A stretch of 5,217 nucleotides of DNA from an uncultured Tolumonas sp. (GTDB taxonomy: Bacteria; Pseudomonadota; Gammaproteobacteria; Enterobacterales; Aeromonadaceae). This document shows positions 1 to 5,217 of the stretch, in pieces (the first letter of the stretch is position 1; each line of letters opens with the position of its first letter). Location of the stretch: NCBI GenBank assembly GCA_903931645.1, contig CAIZDF010000534.1, positions 1 through 5,217 of the forward strand, in the 5' to 3' direction. Both the position numbers and the translations under genes were made by a program. The notes under the pieces were generated by a model. The model saw only the letters and a list, made by a program, of their open reading frames with translations, did not search any database and was not told where the DNA came from.

Positions 1-3000
1 CAGCATCTGCCAGACGTTACCGGAGACCAGACTTTCCACCGCTTTGTGGTGATCCGGTAACTCTTCTTCCTCTCCGGTTTCCAGCATCATGTCGCTGTCG
101 GCACTGAAATTAGCCTGACCGCTGTCGATCCAACGCTGGCGCTCGGCTTCAAAGGCCGTTTGCTGACGCTCTTTTGCTACCAAAATTTCGTCAGAGTGTT
201 CGTCCACCAGCTTGGTGTAATCGGCCAGTGAGAACTCGATCTCTTCAATTTTCAGCGGATAACGCCCACGCGGAAAGTCACGACGGATTTTAAGCAACTC
301 TTCCGCAGAGACTTCGTAGAATTTGATTTGATCGAAGAAACGCAACAGCCACGGTTGCGTGAATTCGGTCGTCTGACGATAACGGTTCCACATCTGCAGC
401 GTGCGACCGACAAACTGATAACCGCCCGGCCCTTCCATGCCATACACACACAGGTAAGCGCCACCGATGCCAACTGCGTTTTCCGGTGTCCAAGTGCGAG
501 CTGGATTATATTTAGTGGTGACTAAACGATGACGTGGATCGAGCGGCGTCGCTACCGGTGCGCCAAGATAGACATCGCCTAAACCCATCACCAGATAGTT
601 GGCGTTGAAGACGATCTCTTTCACCTGTTCAATCGAATCAAGGCCGTTGATACGGCGGATAAACTCGATGTTTGACGGGCACCACGGCGCATCTTTACGC
701 ACCAATTCATCGTATTTTCGGATCGCCAATCGTGTTGCTTCATCATCCCATGACAGTGGCAGATGCACGATGCGCGCAGGCACCGTGATCTGTTCGATAT
801 CGGTGAGTTCACTTTCTGCCTGTTCCAGCAATTCCAGTAAACGTGTCAGCGGTAACTGCAGATTGTCGTAGTGTATCTGCAGTGAACGAATGCCCGGCGT
901 GAGTTCCAGCACGCCGTTAATCGCGGCTTCCTGCAACCACAGCATCAGCGCATGCGCACGGAAACGCAGCCTGATATCAAGCACCTGTGTGCCATATTCC
1001 ACCAGCAGATAATCATCACCACTGGGGCGATATACCACTTTTTCGCCATATTTTCCTGCTGGTAATGTTTTCAGAATCGGTGTGGTTGATGGTGTCACTG
1101 GCACAGTGGCTGGTTGTGCAGTGAGGGTTGCCAGCTCGGCTAATTGCGCACGTTCCAACACTTCGGCATCAGCAATAGAAACAGGAATAAAGCGAACTTT
1201 ATCGCCCGCTTTCAGCTGCCCCATTTTCCACAGATCGGCTTTAACAATGGTCGCCGGGCAAACGAACCCGCCCAGACTCGGACCATCTGGCCCCAAAATC
1301 ACCGGCATATCACCGGTAAAATCGACCGTGCCAATGGCATACGCATTGTCATGCAAATTCGATGGATGCAAGCCTGCCTCGCCGCCATCCGCGCGCGCCC
1401 ATTCTGGTTTCGGGCCAATCAAACGCACACCGGTGCGGCTGGAGTTGTAATGCACTTCGTAATCGGTCGCGAAGAAAGTGTCGATGTCGTTATCGGTGAA
1501 AAAATCAGGTGCACCGTGTGGGCCATAAATGACGCGCAGTTCCCAGTTATTGGTAATCGTCGGTTGCAGATCTGCAGACAGTAACTGTTCCACAGCTAAA
1601 CTTATTTGCGGTGGCACATGCAGCACATCACCCGCCTGAATGGCACGACCGACATGACCACCAAACTGGCCCAAGGTAAAGGTTGAACGACTGCCGAGAT
1701 AATGTGGACAATCGAGCCCGCCAGCTAACAGCAGATAACTACGCGCACCGGCAGTGGCCACTTTGCCCAGTTGCAAGGTGCTGTCAGCAGGTACAGTTAT
1801 TACCTGCCACATCGGCACCGGTTCACCATTGAGTTTGGCGTCAATGTCGGCACCGGTGAGTACAATCTGACGTGTGTTACTAAATTTCAGTGTTGGGCCA
1901 GACAGGGTAATTTCCAAACCCGTACAGGTGTCATCGTTATTCAATAAGCGATTACCCAGACGGAACGACCAGTTGTCCATCGGGCCAGATGGCGGCACGC
2001 CAATATCCCAATAACCAACACGACCGGGGAAATCCTGAATGGTGGTTTGTGTGCCACCCGACAGCACATCGATGGTGGCTGGCTGATAACTGAATTCATT
2101 TAATGTACGAGTCAGCACTTTGCCCTGCTGCACCACATCGCTATTTAGCAGCGCCAGCAAATAATCACGATTAGTCTCGATGCCATAGATGTCACTTTGC
2201 TGCAACATTGCACTCAGTTGCTGAATGGTCTGCTCACGGCTCGCTGACCACGCGATCAGTTTCGCCAGCATCGGGTCAAAAAAGGGCGGCACTTCAAGAC
2301 CAGCATCGAGCCAGTGATCGATGCGACAGGTTTTACGATCTTGTTCAGGAAAGCTGACATGGCTGATTAACCCTGCACTCGGGCGGAAATTCTTCGCCGG
2401 ATCTTCCGCATACAACCGCACCTGAATAGCATGGCCTTTCGGTGTCAGTACGTTTGCCAGACTTTCCAACGGCGCTAATTCACCAGCACCCAGTTCAATC
2501 ATCCAGCGCACTAAATCGACACCATACACCTGCTCGGTAACACCATGTTCCACCTGCAGGCGGGTGTTTACCTCCAAGAAATAAAACTGGCCGCTCAGGT
2601 CATCATACACATATTCCACCGTACCGGCACTGCGATAACTGACCTGCTTTCCCAGCTGCACGGCAGTTACAAGTAATGCCTGACGCACGTCATCGGAGAG
2701 ATTCGGCGCCGGACACTCTTCTATCACTTTCTGGTTACGACGTTGGGCGGAACAATCACGCTCGCCAATAGCAATCACATTGCCTTGGCCATCACCAAAC
2801 ATCTGCACTTCGATATGACGGGCATTCTCAATAAATTTCTCAAGGAACATGCCACCGTTGCTGAAATTGTTTTCCGACAACCGTTTTACCGATGAATATG
2901 CGGAACGCAGCTCTTCTGCGGTAAAGCAGCGCTGCATACCGATACCACCGCCACCGGCAGTACTTTTCAGCATCACCGGATAACCAATACGCGCCGCTTC

Positions 3001-3435
3001 AACTAAGGCTTCATCCAGTGACGACAACAAACCCGTACCCGGCAATAACGGCACATGCGCCGCTTCCGCCAATGCACGTGCTTTATGTTTCAAGCCAAAT
3101 GCCACCATCTGTTCCGGTGTCGGGCCTAAAAACACCAGCCCTTCGTCAACACAACGACGGGCAAAATCGGGGTTCTCACTTAAAAAGCCATAACCGGGGT
3201 GGATCGCCTGAGCGCCTGTCTGTTTGGCTATCGCGATGAGTTTATTTTGATCCAGATAAGTTTGTGCAGCAGCGCCTTCGCCAAGCGACCAAGCCTCGTC
3301 AGCATCTAACACATGACGGCTGTCTGCATCGGCTTCGCTATATACGGCAACAGAGGTGACACCCATCGCTTTCAGGGTGCGGATAATTCGGCAGGCAATT
3401 GCGCCGCGGTTCGCTATCAATACTTTACTGAACAT
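1..3435 (-). CDS. uca: Urea carboxylase-family biotin-dependent carboxylase, probably guanidine carboxylase (3' end off the left edge)
   Basis: This cytoplasmic enzyme would carboxylate guanidine (or urea) using ATP, bicarbonate and carrier-bound biotin. I read 1145 uninterrupted codons from an ATG at 3435; family members are about 1200 residues, so only the C-terminal biotin-carrier domain with its lysine is missing beyond position 1. The biotin carboxylase domain spans about residues 1-445. It shows an ANRGAIACR N-terminus, HPGYGFLSEN (79-88), FGLKHKAR (113-120, with the K116 equivalent), a KSTAGGGGIGM ATP-grasp loop (157-167), RDCSAQRRNQK (226-236) and EVNTRLQVEH (288-297), including E274, E288, N290 and R292. 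Next comes a KipA/AHS2-type carboxyltransferase half (about 455-760; GGTQTTIQDFPGRVGYWDIG, DGPSLGGF) and a KipI/AHS1-type half (about 790-1025; GDVYLGAP, DPRHRL, YGMEGPGGYQFVGRT). Residues 1030-1145 are a charged, probably helical linker. Translation appears to start from a weak AGAG site behind a guanidine riboswitch. The family assignment is certain; guanidine over urea is inferred from context and D705. Confidence 0.96.
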   Translation of the reverse strand, partial: MFSKVLIANRGAIACRIIRTLKAMGVTSVAVYSEADADSRHVLDADEAWSLGEGAAAQTYLDQNKLIAIAKQTGAQAIHPGYGFLSENPDFARRCVDEGLVFLGPTPEQMVAFGLKHKARALAEAAHVPLLPGTGLLSSLDEALVEAARIGYPVMLKSTAGGGGIGMQRCFTAEELRSAYSSVKRLSENNFSNGGMFLEKFIENARHIEVQMFGDGQGNVIAIGERDCSAQRRNQKVIEECPAPNLSDDVRQALLVTAVQLGKQVSYRSAGTVEYVYDDLSGQFYFLEVNTRLQVEHGVTEQVYGVDLVRWMIELGAGELAPLESLANVLTPKGHAIQVRLYAEDPAKNFRPSAGLISHVSFPEQDRKTCRIDHWLDAGLEVPPFFDPMLAKLIAWSASREQTIQQLSAMLQQSDIYGIETNRDYLLALLNSDVVQQGKVLTRTLNEFSYQPATIDVLSGGTQTTIQDFPGRVGYWDIGVPPSGPMDNWSFRLGNRLLNNDDTCTGLEITLSGPTLKFSNTRQIVLTGADIDAKLNGEPVPMWQVITVPADSTLQLGKVATAGARSYLLLAGGLDCPHYLGSRSTFTLGQFGGHVGRAIQAGDVLHVPPQISLAVEQLLSADLQPTITNNWELRVIYGPHGAPDFFTDNDIDTFFATDYEVHYNSSRTGVRLIGPKPEWARADGGEAGLHPSNLHDNAYAIGTVDFTGDMPVILGPDGPSLGGFVCPATIVKADLWKMGQLKAGDKVRFIPVSIADAEVLERAQLAELATLTAQPATVPVTPSTTPILKTLPAGKYGEKVVYRPSGDDYLLVEYGTQVLDIRLRFRAHALMLWLQEAAINGVLELTPGIRSLQIHYDNLQLPLTRLLELLEQAESELTDIEQITVPARIVHLPLSWDDEATRLAIRKYDELVRKDAPWCPSNIEFIRRINGLDSIEQVKEIVFNANYLVMGLGDVYLGAPVATPLDPRHRLVTTKYNPARTWTPENAVGIGGAYLCVYGMEGPGGYQFVGRTLQMWNRYRQTTEFTQPWLLRFFDQIKFYEVSAEELLKIRRDFPRGRYPLKIEEIEFSLADYTKLVDEHSDEILVAKERQQTAFEAERQRWIDSGQANFSADSDMMLETGEEEELPDHHKAVESLVSGNVWQML

Positions 3436-3443
3436 AAGATCAA

Positions 3444-3447
3444 CTCT
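3444..3447 (-). promoter_or_regulatory. Weak ribosome binding site of the carboxylase gene
   Basis: On the minus strand AGAG (3447-3444) lies 8 bases before the ATG at 3435. It is clearly weaker than the GGAG and AAGGAG sites of the two upstream genes. A weak site placed behind a riboswitch fits translational control, since small changes in its exposure would matter. CAGAG (3448-3444) is complementary to CTCTG (3508-3504) in the riboswitch linker. No better-spaced purine-rich site exists for this start, and the N-terminus matches the biotin carboxylase family, so the start itself is well supported. Confidence 0.55.
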
Positions 3448-3455
3448 GTTCAATG

Positions 3456-3479
3456 CTGCCGGAAAGGCTCTTCCGCCAG
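3456..3479 (-). other. Third hairpin between riboswitch and carboxylase start (possible expression platform)
   Basis: On the minus strand CTGGCGGAA (3479-3471) can pair with TTCCGGCAG (3464-3456), leaving a six-base loop GAGCCT. Eight of nine positions pair and one is a G-G mismatch. No T-run follows, so it is not an intrinsic terminator. It lies between the second riboswitch hairpin and the ribosome binding site, the expected place for an expression platform. Its loop-side AGAGC (3471-3467) is also complementary to GCTCT (3511-3507) in the riboswitch linker. The pairing is visible; any regulatory role is inference. Confidence 0.4.
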
Positions 3480-3483
3480 ACTT

Positions 3484-3535
3484 CGGGTCGTCCCGCAAAC
3501 AATCAGAGAGCGGCTCAAGGTCGTCCTTGCGCTCT
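3484..3535 (-). promoter_or_regulatory. Guanidine-II (mini-ykkC) riboswitch
   Basis: This RNA element senses guanidinium and typically turns on translation of guanidine export or degradation genes. Two hairpins with the same ACGA tetraloop stand in tandem. The first is CAAGG (3529-3525), ACGA (3524-3521), CCTTG (3520-3516); an outer stem AGAGCG (3535-3530) with CGCTCT (3512-3507) can extend it across a three-base bulge. The second is CGGG (3495-3492), ACGA (3491-3488), CCCG (3487-3484). GGACGACC therefore occurs twice, at 3526-3519 and 3493-3486. Two short stems with ACGR loops and GG/CC closing pairs, joined by a short linker (20 bases between the inner stems), is the defining architecture of this class. 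The carboxylase ATG is 48 bases downstream. The assignment rests on the motif and the matching gene context; I could not run a covariance search. Confidence 0.93.
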
Positions 3536-3551
3536 ATAATTTGTTGGCTGA

Positions 3552-4190
3552 TTAATTCCAGACCAGCACGTCAACCGGTGTTGGGTTATACGCATTACAG
3601 GGGTTGTTCAGCTGCGGGCAGTTGGAGATCAGCACAATCACATCCATCTGCGCTTTCAGTTCCACATATTTACCCGGTGCACTAATACCATCGGCAAAGC
3701 TCAAACCACCATCCGCCGTAATGGGCACGTTCATGAAGAAATTGATGTTATGGGTGATATCGCGTTTGCTCATGCCAAACTCAGGGTTTTCCGTCACCGC
3801 CAGCAACCAGCTGTCACGGCAGGCATGCATGTGCTTTTTGCCTAAATCGTAACGCACCTGATTACTTTCCGTCGCACACGCACCACCCAAGGTGTCATGA
3901 CGACCGCAGGTGTCGGCAACGATTTCCAGCATCGGGTTACCTTCGTTAGTCATCAACGTAGTTCCCGCTGACAAGTAGACATTGCCCTGTTCACGGATGG
4001 TATCCACCGCGCTGTAACGCTCCGCAGGGTTTGCCGCAGAATAAAACAGTGTGTCTGCAGCTTGGTTGCCTTCTGAATCGACAATGCGGATCGTCTGACC
4101 AGCCTTGACCACTTTCATCCAGTAATCACCCGCCATCACGGTTTCGCGATACGCCACATCGGTAGGGTTCAGTAAACTTTCCTTAATCAT
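3552..4190 (-). CDS. Urea carboxylase-associated DUF1989 protein (second of the pair; UAAP2-like), probable carboxyguanidine deiminase subunit
   Basis: This 212-residue cytoplasmic protein has no signal peptide or membrane segment. It is a DUF1989-family (urea carboxylase-associated) protein. In guanidine-degrading bacteria the two such proteins form carboxyguanidine deiminase (CgdAB), which converts carboxyguanidine to allophanate and ammonia. Family features include NQAADTLFY (42-50), ERYSAVDT (57-64), [13 protein letters not shown] (93-105, with C95, H98 and C105), C124 and [11 protein letters not shown] (189-199). The cysteines and histidine are likely metal or active-site ligands, which is an inference. 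I chose the ATG at 4190 because AAGGAG (4204-4199) sits 8 bases upstream; the in-frame TTG at 4196 leaves only 2 bases. The gene starts 12 bases after the upstream DUF1989 gene, and its ribosome site overlaps that gene's stop codon. The UAAP number and the cgdA/cgdB label are assigned only by gene order and could be swapped. Confidence 0.92.
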   Translation of the reverse strand: MIKESLLNPTDVAYRETVMAGDYWMKVVKAGQTIRIVDSEGNQAADTLFYSAANPAERYSAVDTIREQGNVYLSAGTTLMTNEGNPMLEIVADTCGRHDTLGGACATESNQVRYDLGKKHMHACRDSWLLAVTENPEFGMSKRDITHNINFFMNVPITADGGLSFADGISAPGKYVELKAQMDVIVLISNCPQLNNPCNAYNPTPVDVLVWN

Positions 4191-4198
4191 AACCAAAG

Positions 4199-4204
4199 CT
4201 CCTT
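4199..4204 (-). promoter_or_regulatory. Strong ribosome binding site of the second DUF1989 gene
   Basis: AAGGAG (4204-4199) lies 8 bases before the ATG at 4190. Its first two bases are the last two of the TAA stop codon (4205-4203) of the upstream gene. Ribosomes finishing that gene therefore arrive directly on the site, which suggests coupled translation and similar amounts of the two partner proteins. The site decides the start in favour of ATG over the TTG at 4196. Confidence 0.85.
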
Positions 4205-4925
4205 AGTGACCAGCGCAGCAAACATAACGACGGGTATTTTCAAACCCACGACCATTTTCCGGGCGGGAAAGACGACAAACATCATCCACCGCCACAGGGT
4301 CGGCTTTATACAGTGCGTACTGAATTGGTTTGCGAGGATATTCAGTTGCCGGATCCATCGGATGCGGACAAGTGTTAAACACCACCAAAGTTTCCATCTC
4401 AAAACGCAGCGTAATGGTGTCACCCGCTTTCGAATGACCTTCCGCAAACTTCATGTTGCCTTCTTCATCGGTGAATACTTTGCTGAACAGGTTCAGGTTC
4501 GCTGCCAAGTCACGGGCACCTAAGCCATATTTCGCCACTTCCACCAAGAAGCTGTCATAGCCGTTTTGTTTCCACAGATTGCGTTGATGCTGGTAATCAC
4601 GTTCCCCCCACCGCGCTGCCACTTTCGCTTTGTGAGTGGTACCCGCCACGGTGTCGATCCAATCGGTATCATCTTGCACGATGGAACAGAAAATCCGCCC
4701 CATATCAGAATAGAGGCAATGGCCTGTCGTCAGCTTAAAAGTGTGCTGACATTTCAATGTATCTGGCGCGTTGTAACGTTCCAGCAAATTGCGCGGGTTA
4801 TAAAACAGCATACCAACATTGGCACCGCCTTCGACGTCAGTGATTTTCAACAGCGCTCCGGCTGGCATCACCATCGACCAGTGGCTGCCACCGGGCAGCG
4901 AATCTTCAAACAATAATTCCGCCAT
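4203..4925 (-). CDS. Urea carboxylase-associated DUF1989 protein (first of the pair; UAAP1-like), probable carboxyguanidine deiminase subunit
   Basis: This 240-residue soluble protein is a diverged paralogue of the next gene product. It keeps the family framework: GMLFYNPRNLLERYNAPDT (38-56), DTVAGTTHKA (91-100), YGLGARDLAANLNLF (133-147), the GD at 168-169, and FNTCPHPMDP (183-192), which matches the C-P-Q region of its partner. It lacks the CGRHD cluster, with VAGTTH in its place, so it probably contributes a different part of the active site or a structural role in the complex. A C-terminal extension (about 212-240) ends in YVCCAGH. I start it at the ATG at 4925, one base after the ATPase stop, because GGAG (4936-4933) is spaced 7 bases away. 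An in-frame ATG at 5006 would overlap the ATPase by 80 bases and add 27 residues that look unlike the family. Numbering as UAAP1 is by gene order only. Confidence 0.92.
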   Translation of the reverse strand: MAELLFEDSLPGGSHWSMVMPAGALLKITDVEGGANVGMLFYNPRNLLERYNAPDTLKCQHTFKLTTGHCLYSDMGRIFCSIVQDDTDWIDTVAGTTHKAKVAARWGERDYQHQRNLWKQNGYDSFLVEVAKYGLGARDLAANLNLFSKVFTDEEGNMKFAEGHSKAGDTITLRFEMETLVVFNTCPHPMDPATEYPRKPIQYALYKADPVAVDDVCRLSRPENGRGFENTRRYVCCAGH

Positions 4926-4926
4926 A

Positions 4927-5217
4927 CTATTGCTCCGTTTTTGGTTCGGGTGACAAGCGCAGCGCATCTTCGGCTTGCAGCTTTCCACCTTGTAAAGGAA
5001 TGTCATAGGTTATTTGTGCGCCGAAACGCTGCGGGGATTGCGGATCATGCCGCGATTTATCAAACACCCACAGGCGACTGCCAAGCGCAAAACCCTCTTT
5101 TAAATCGTGTGTCACCATGAAAATGGTTAACCCTTGCTGCAACCACAATTCACGGATGAGTTGGTGCATGTCACCACGAATACCCGGGTCCAGCGCGCCA
5201 AAGGGTTCATCGAGTAA
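4927..5217 (-). CDS. ABC transporter ATP-binding protein, C-terminal part (5' end off the right edge)
   Basis: These are the last 96 residues of an ABC ATPase, the cytoplasmic motor of an import system. The reading frame is open to position 5217. It begins with Walker B, LLDEPFGALD, whose last residues are the D-loop. The H-loop VTHD follows in TIFMVTHDLKEGFALGSRL. The tail includes RHDPQSPQRFGAQITYDIPL, typical of the SsuB/TauB/nitrate-type ATPases encoded beside urea carboxylases. Walker A and the LSGGQ signature must lie beyond the right edge. The stop TAG (4929-4927) is followed by one base and then the ATG of the DUF1989 gene, so they share a transcript and are likely translationally coupled. 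The substrate is not visible here. Guanidinium is inferred from the linked riboswitch and enzymes; urea or another small amide is the alternative. Confidence 0.94.
   Translation of the reverse strand, partial: LLDEPFGALDPGIRGDMHQLIRELWLQQGLTIFMVTHDLKEGFALGSRLWVFDKSRHDPQSPQRFGAQITYDIPLQGGKLQAEDALRLSPEPKTEQ
4933..4936 (-). promoter_or_regulatory. Ribosome binding site of the first DUF1989 gene
   Basis: GGAG (4936-4933) lies 7 bases before the ATG at 4925 and within the last codons of the ABC ATPase gene. It supports the start at 4925 over the upstream in-frame ATG at 5006. Confidence 0.8.

Noticed and set aside
1..120. A premature stop or frameshift truncating the carboxylase before its biotin domain.
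   Set aside because: I checked the frame codon by codon to position 1 and it stays open; the missing biotin-carrier domain is explained by the window edge.
1082..1584. Two overlapping plus-strand reading frames (1082-1450 and 1144-1584).
   Set aside because: They lie opposite the conserved AHS2 region of the carboxylase, have no recognisable domain and no convincing ribosome site. They are shadows of a strongly coding minus strand.
3456..3479. The third hairpin as an intrinsic terminator.
   Set aside because: No T-run follows the stem on the minus strand, and the carboxylase start is only 20 bases further on.
3535..3541. TTATAG-like -10 promoter element just before the riboswitch.
   Set aside because: No matching -35 box is visible at the right distance, and transcription from it would start within the first riboswitch hairpin, destroying the sensor.
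3436..3551. A guanidine-I (ykkC) riboswitch in the gap.
   Set aside because: The gap has no long bulged stem with the conserved guanidine-I core; the twin ACGA-loop hairpins fit guanidine-II instead.
4188..4196. TTG at 4196 as start of the second DUF1989 gene.
   Set aside because: It would leave only 2 bases from AAGGAG; the ATG at 4190 has an ideal 8-base spacing.
4187..4447. An 86-residue minus-strand reading frame in another phase, overlapping the junction of the two DUF1989 genes.
   Set aside because: The in-frame DUF1989 protein through this stretch matches its family to the last residues; the alternative frame looks random.
4566..4916. A 116-residue plus-strand reading frame.
   Set aside because: It is entirely antisense to the first DUF1989 gene and shows no family features.
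4926..5006. A longer start (ATG at 5006) for the first DUF1989 gene.
   Set aside because: It overlaps the ABC ATPase, adds an unlike 27-residue stretch, and the ATG at 4925 has a well-placed GGAG.

Overview
The window is one strand-consistent stretch of a bacterial operon. All genes lie on the minus strand, so transcription runs from right to left. It looks like the core of a guanidine-assimilation operon, the kind usually annotated in databases as 'urea carboxylase / urea amidolyase'. Base composition is close to 50% GC, the genes are tightly packed, Shine-Dalgarno sites are clear and the protein sequences are proteobacterial in character. A gammaproteobacterium is plausible, but nothing in the window fixes the genus.

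Layout in transcription order: (1) 5217-4927, the C-terminal 96 residues of an ABC-transporter ATPase, cut by the right edge. (2) 4925-4203, a 240-residue DUF1989 protein (urea carboxylase-associated protein, first of the pair), starting one base after the ATPase stop. (3) 4190-3552, a 212-residue DUF1989 paralogue carrying the Cys/His-rich CGRHD motif. (4) 3551-3436, a 116-base gap. This is the only real non-coding stretch. It holds two small hairpins with identical ACGA tetraloops, the hallmark of the guanidine-II (mini-ykkC) riboswitch, then a third hairpin and a weak Shine-Dalgarno site. (5) 3435 to beyond position 1, a biotin-dependent carboxylase of the urea/guanidine carboxylase family. 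1145 codons are open without interruption, and the biotin-carrier domain lies off the left edge.

How the parts fit (family knowledge plus inference): the ABC system imports guanidinium. The carboxylase uses ATP and bicarbonate to make carboxyguanidine. The paired DUF1989 proteins act together as carboxyguanidine deiminase, giving allophanate and ammonia. An allophanate hydrolase, expected just past the left edge, would release the remaining nitrogen as ammonia. The riboswitch directly in front of the carboxylase is the strongest evidence in the window that guanidine, not urea, is the physiological substrate. The pathway and the riboswitch class are already described. The less ordinary points are the riboswitch's position inside the operon and a possible alternative pairing between its linker and the carboxylase ribosome-binding site.
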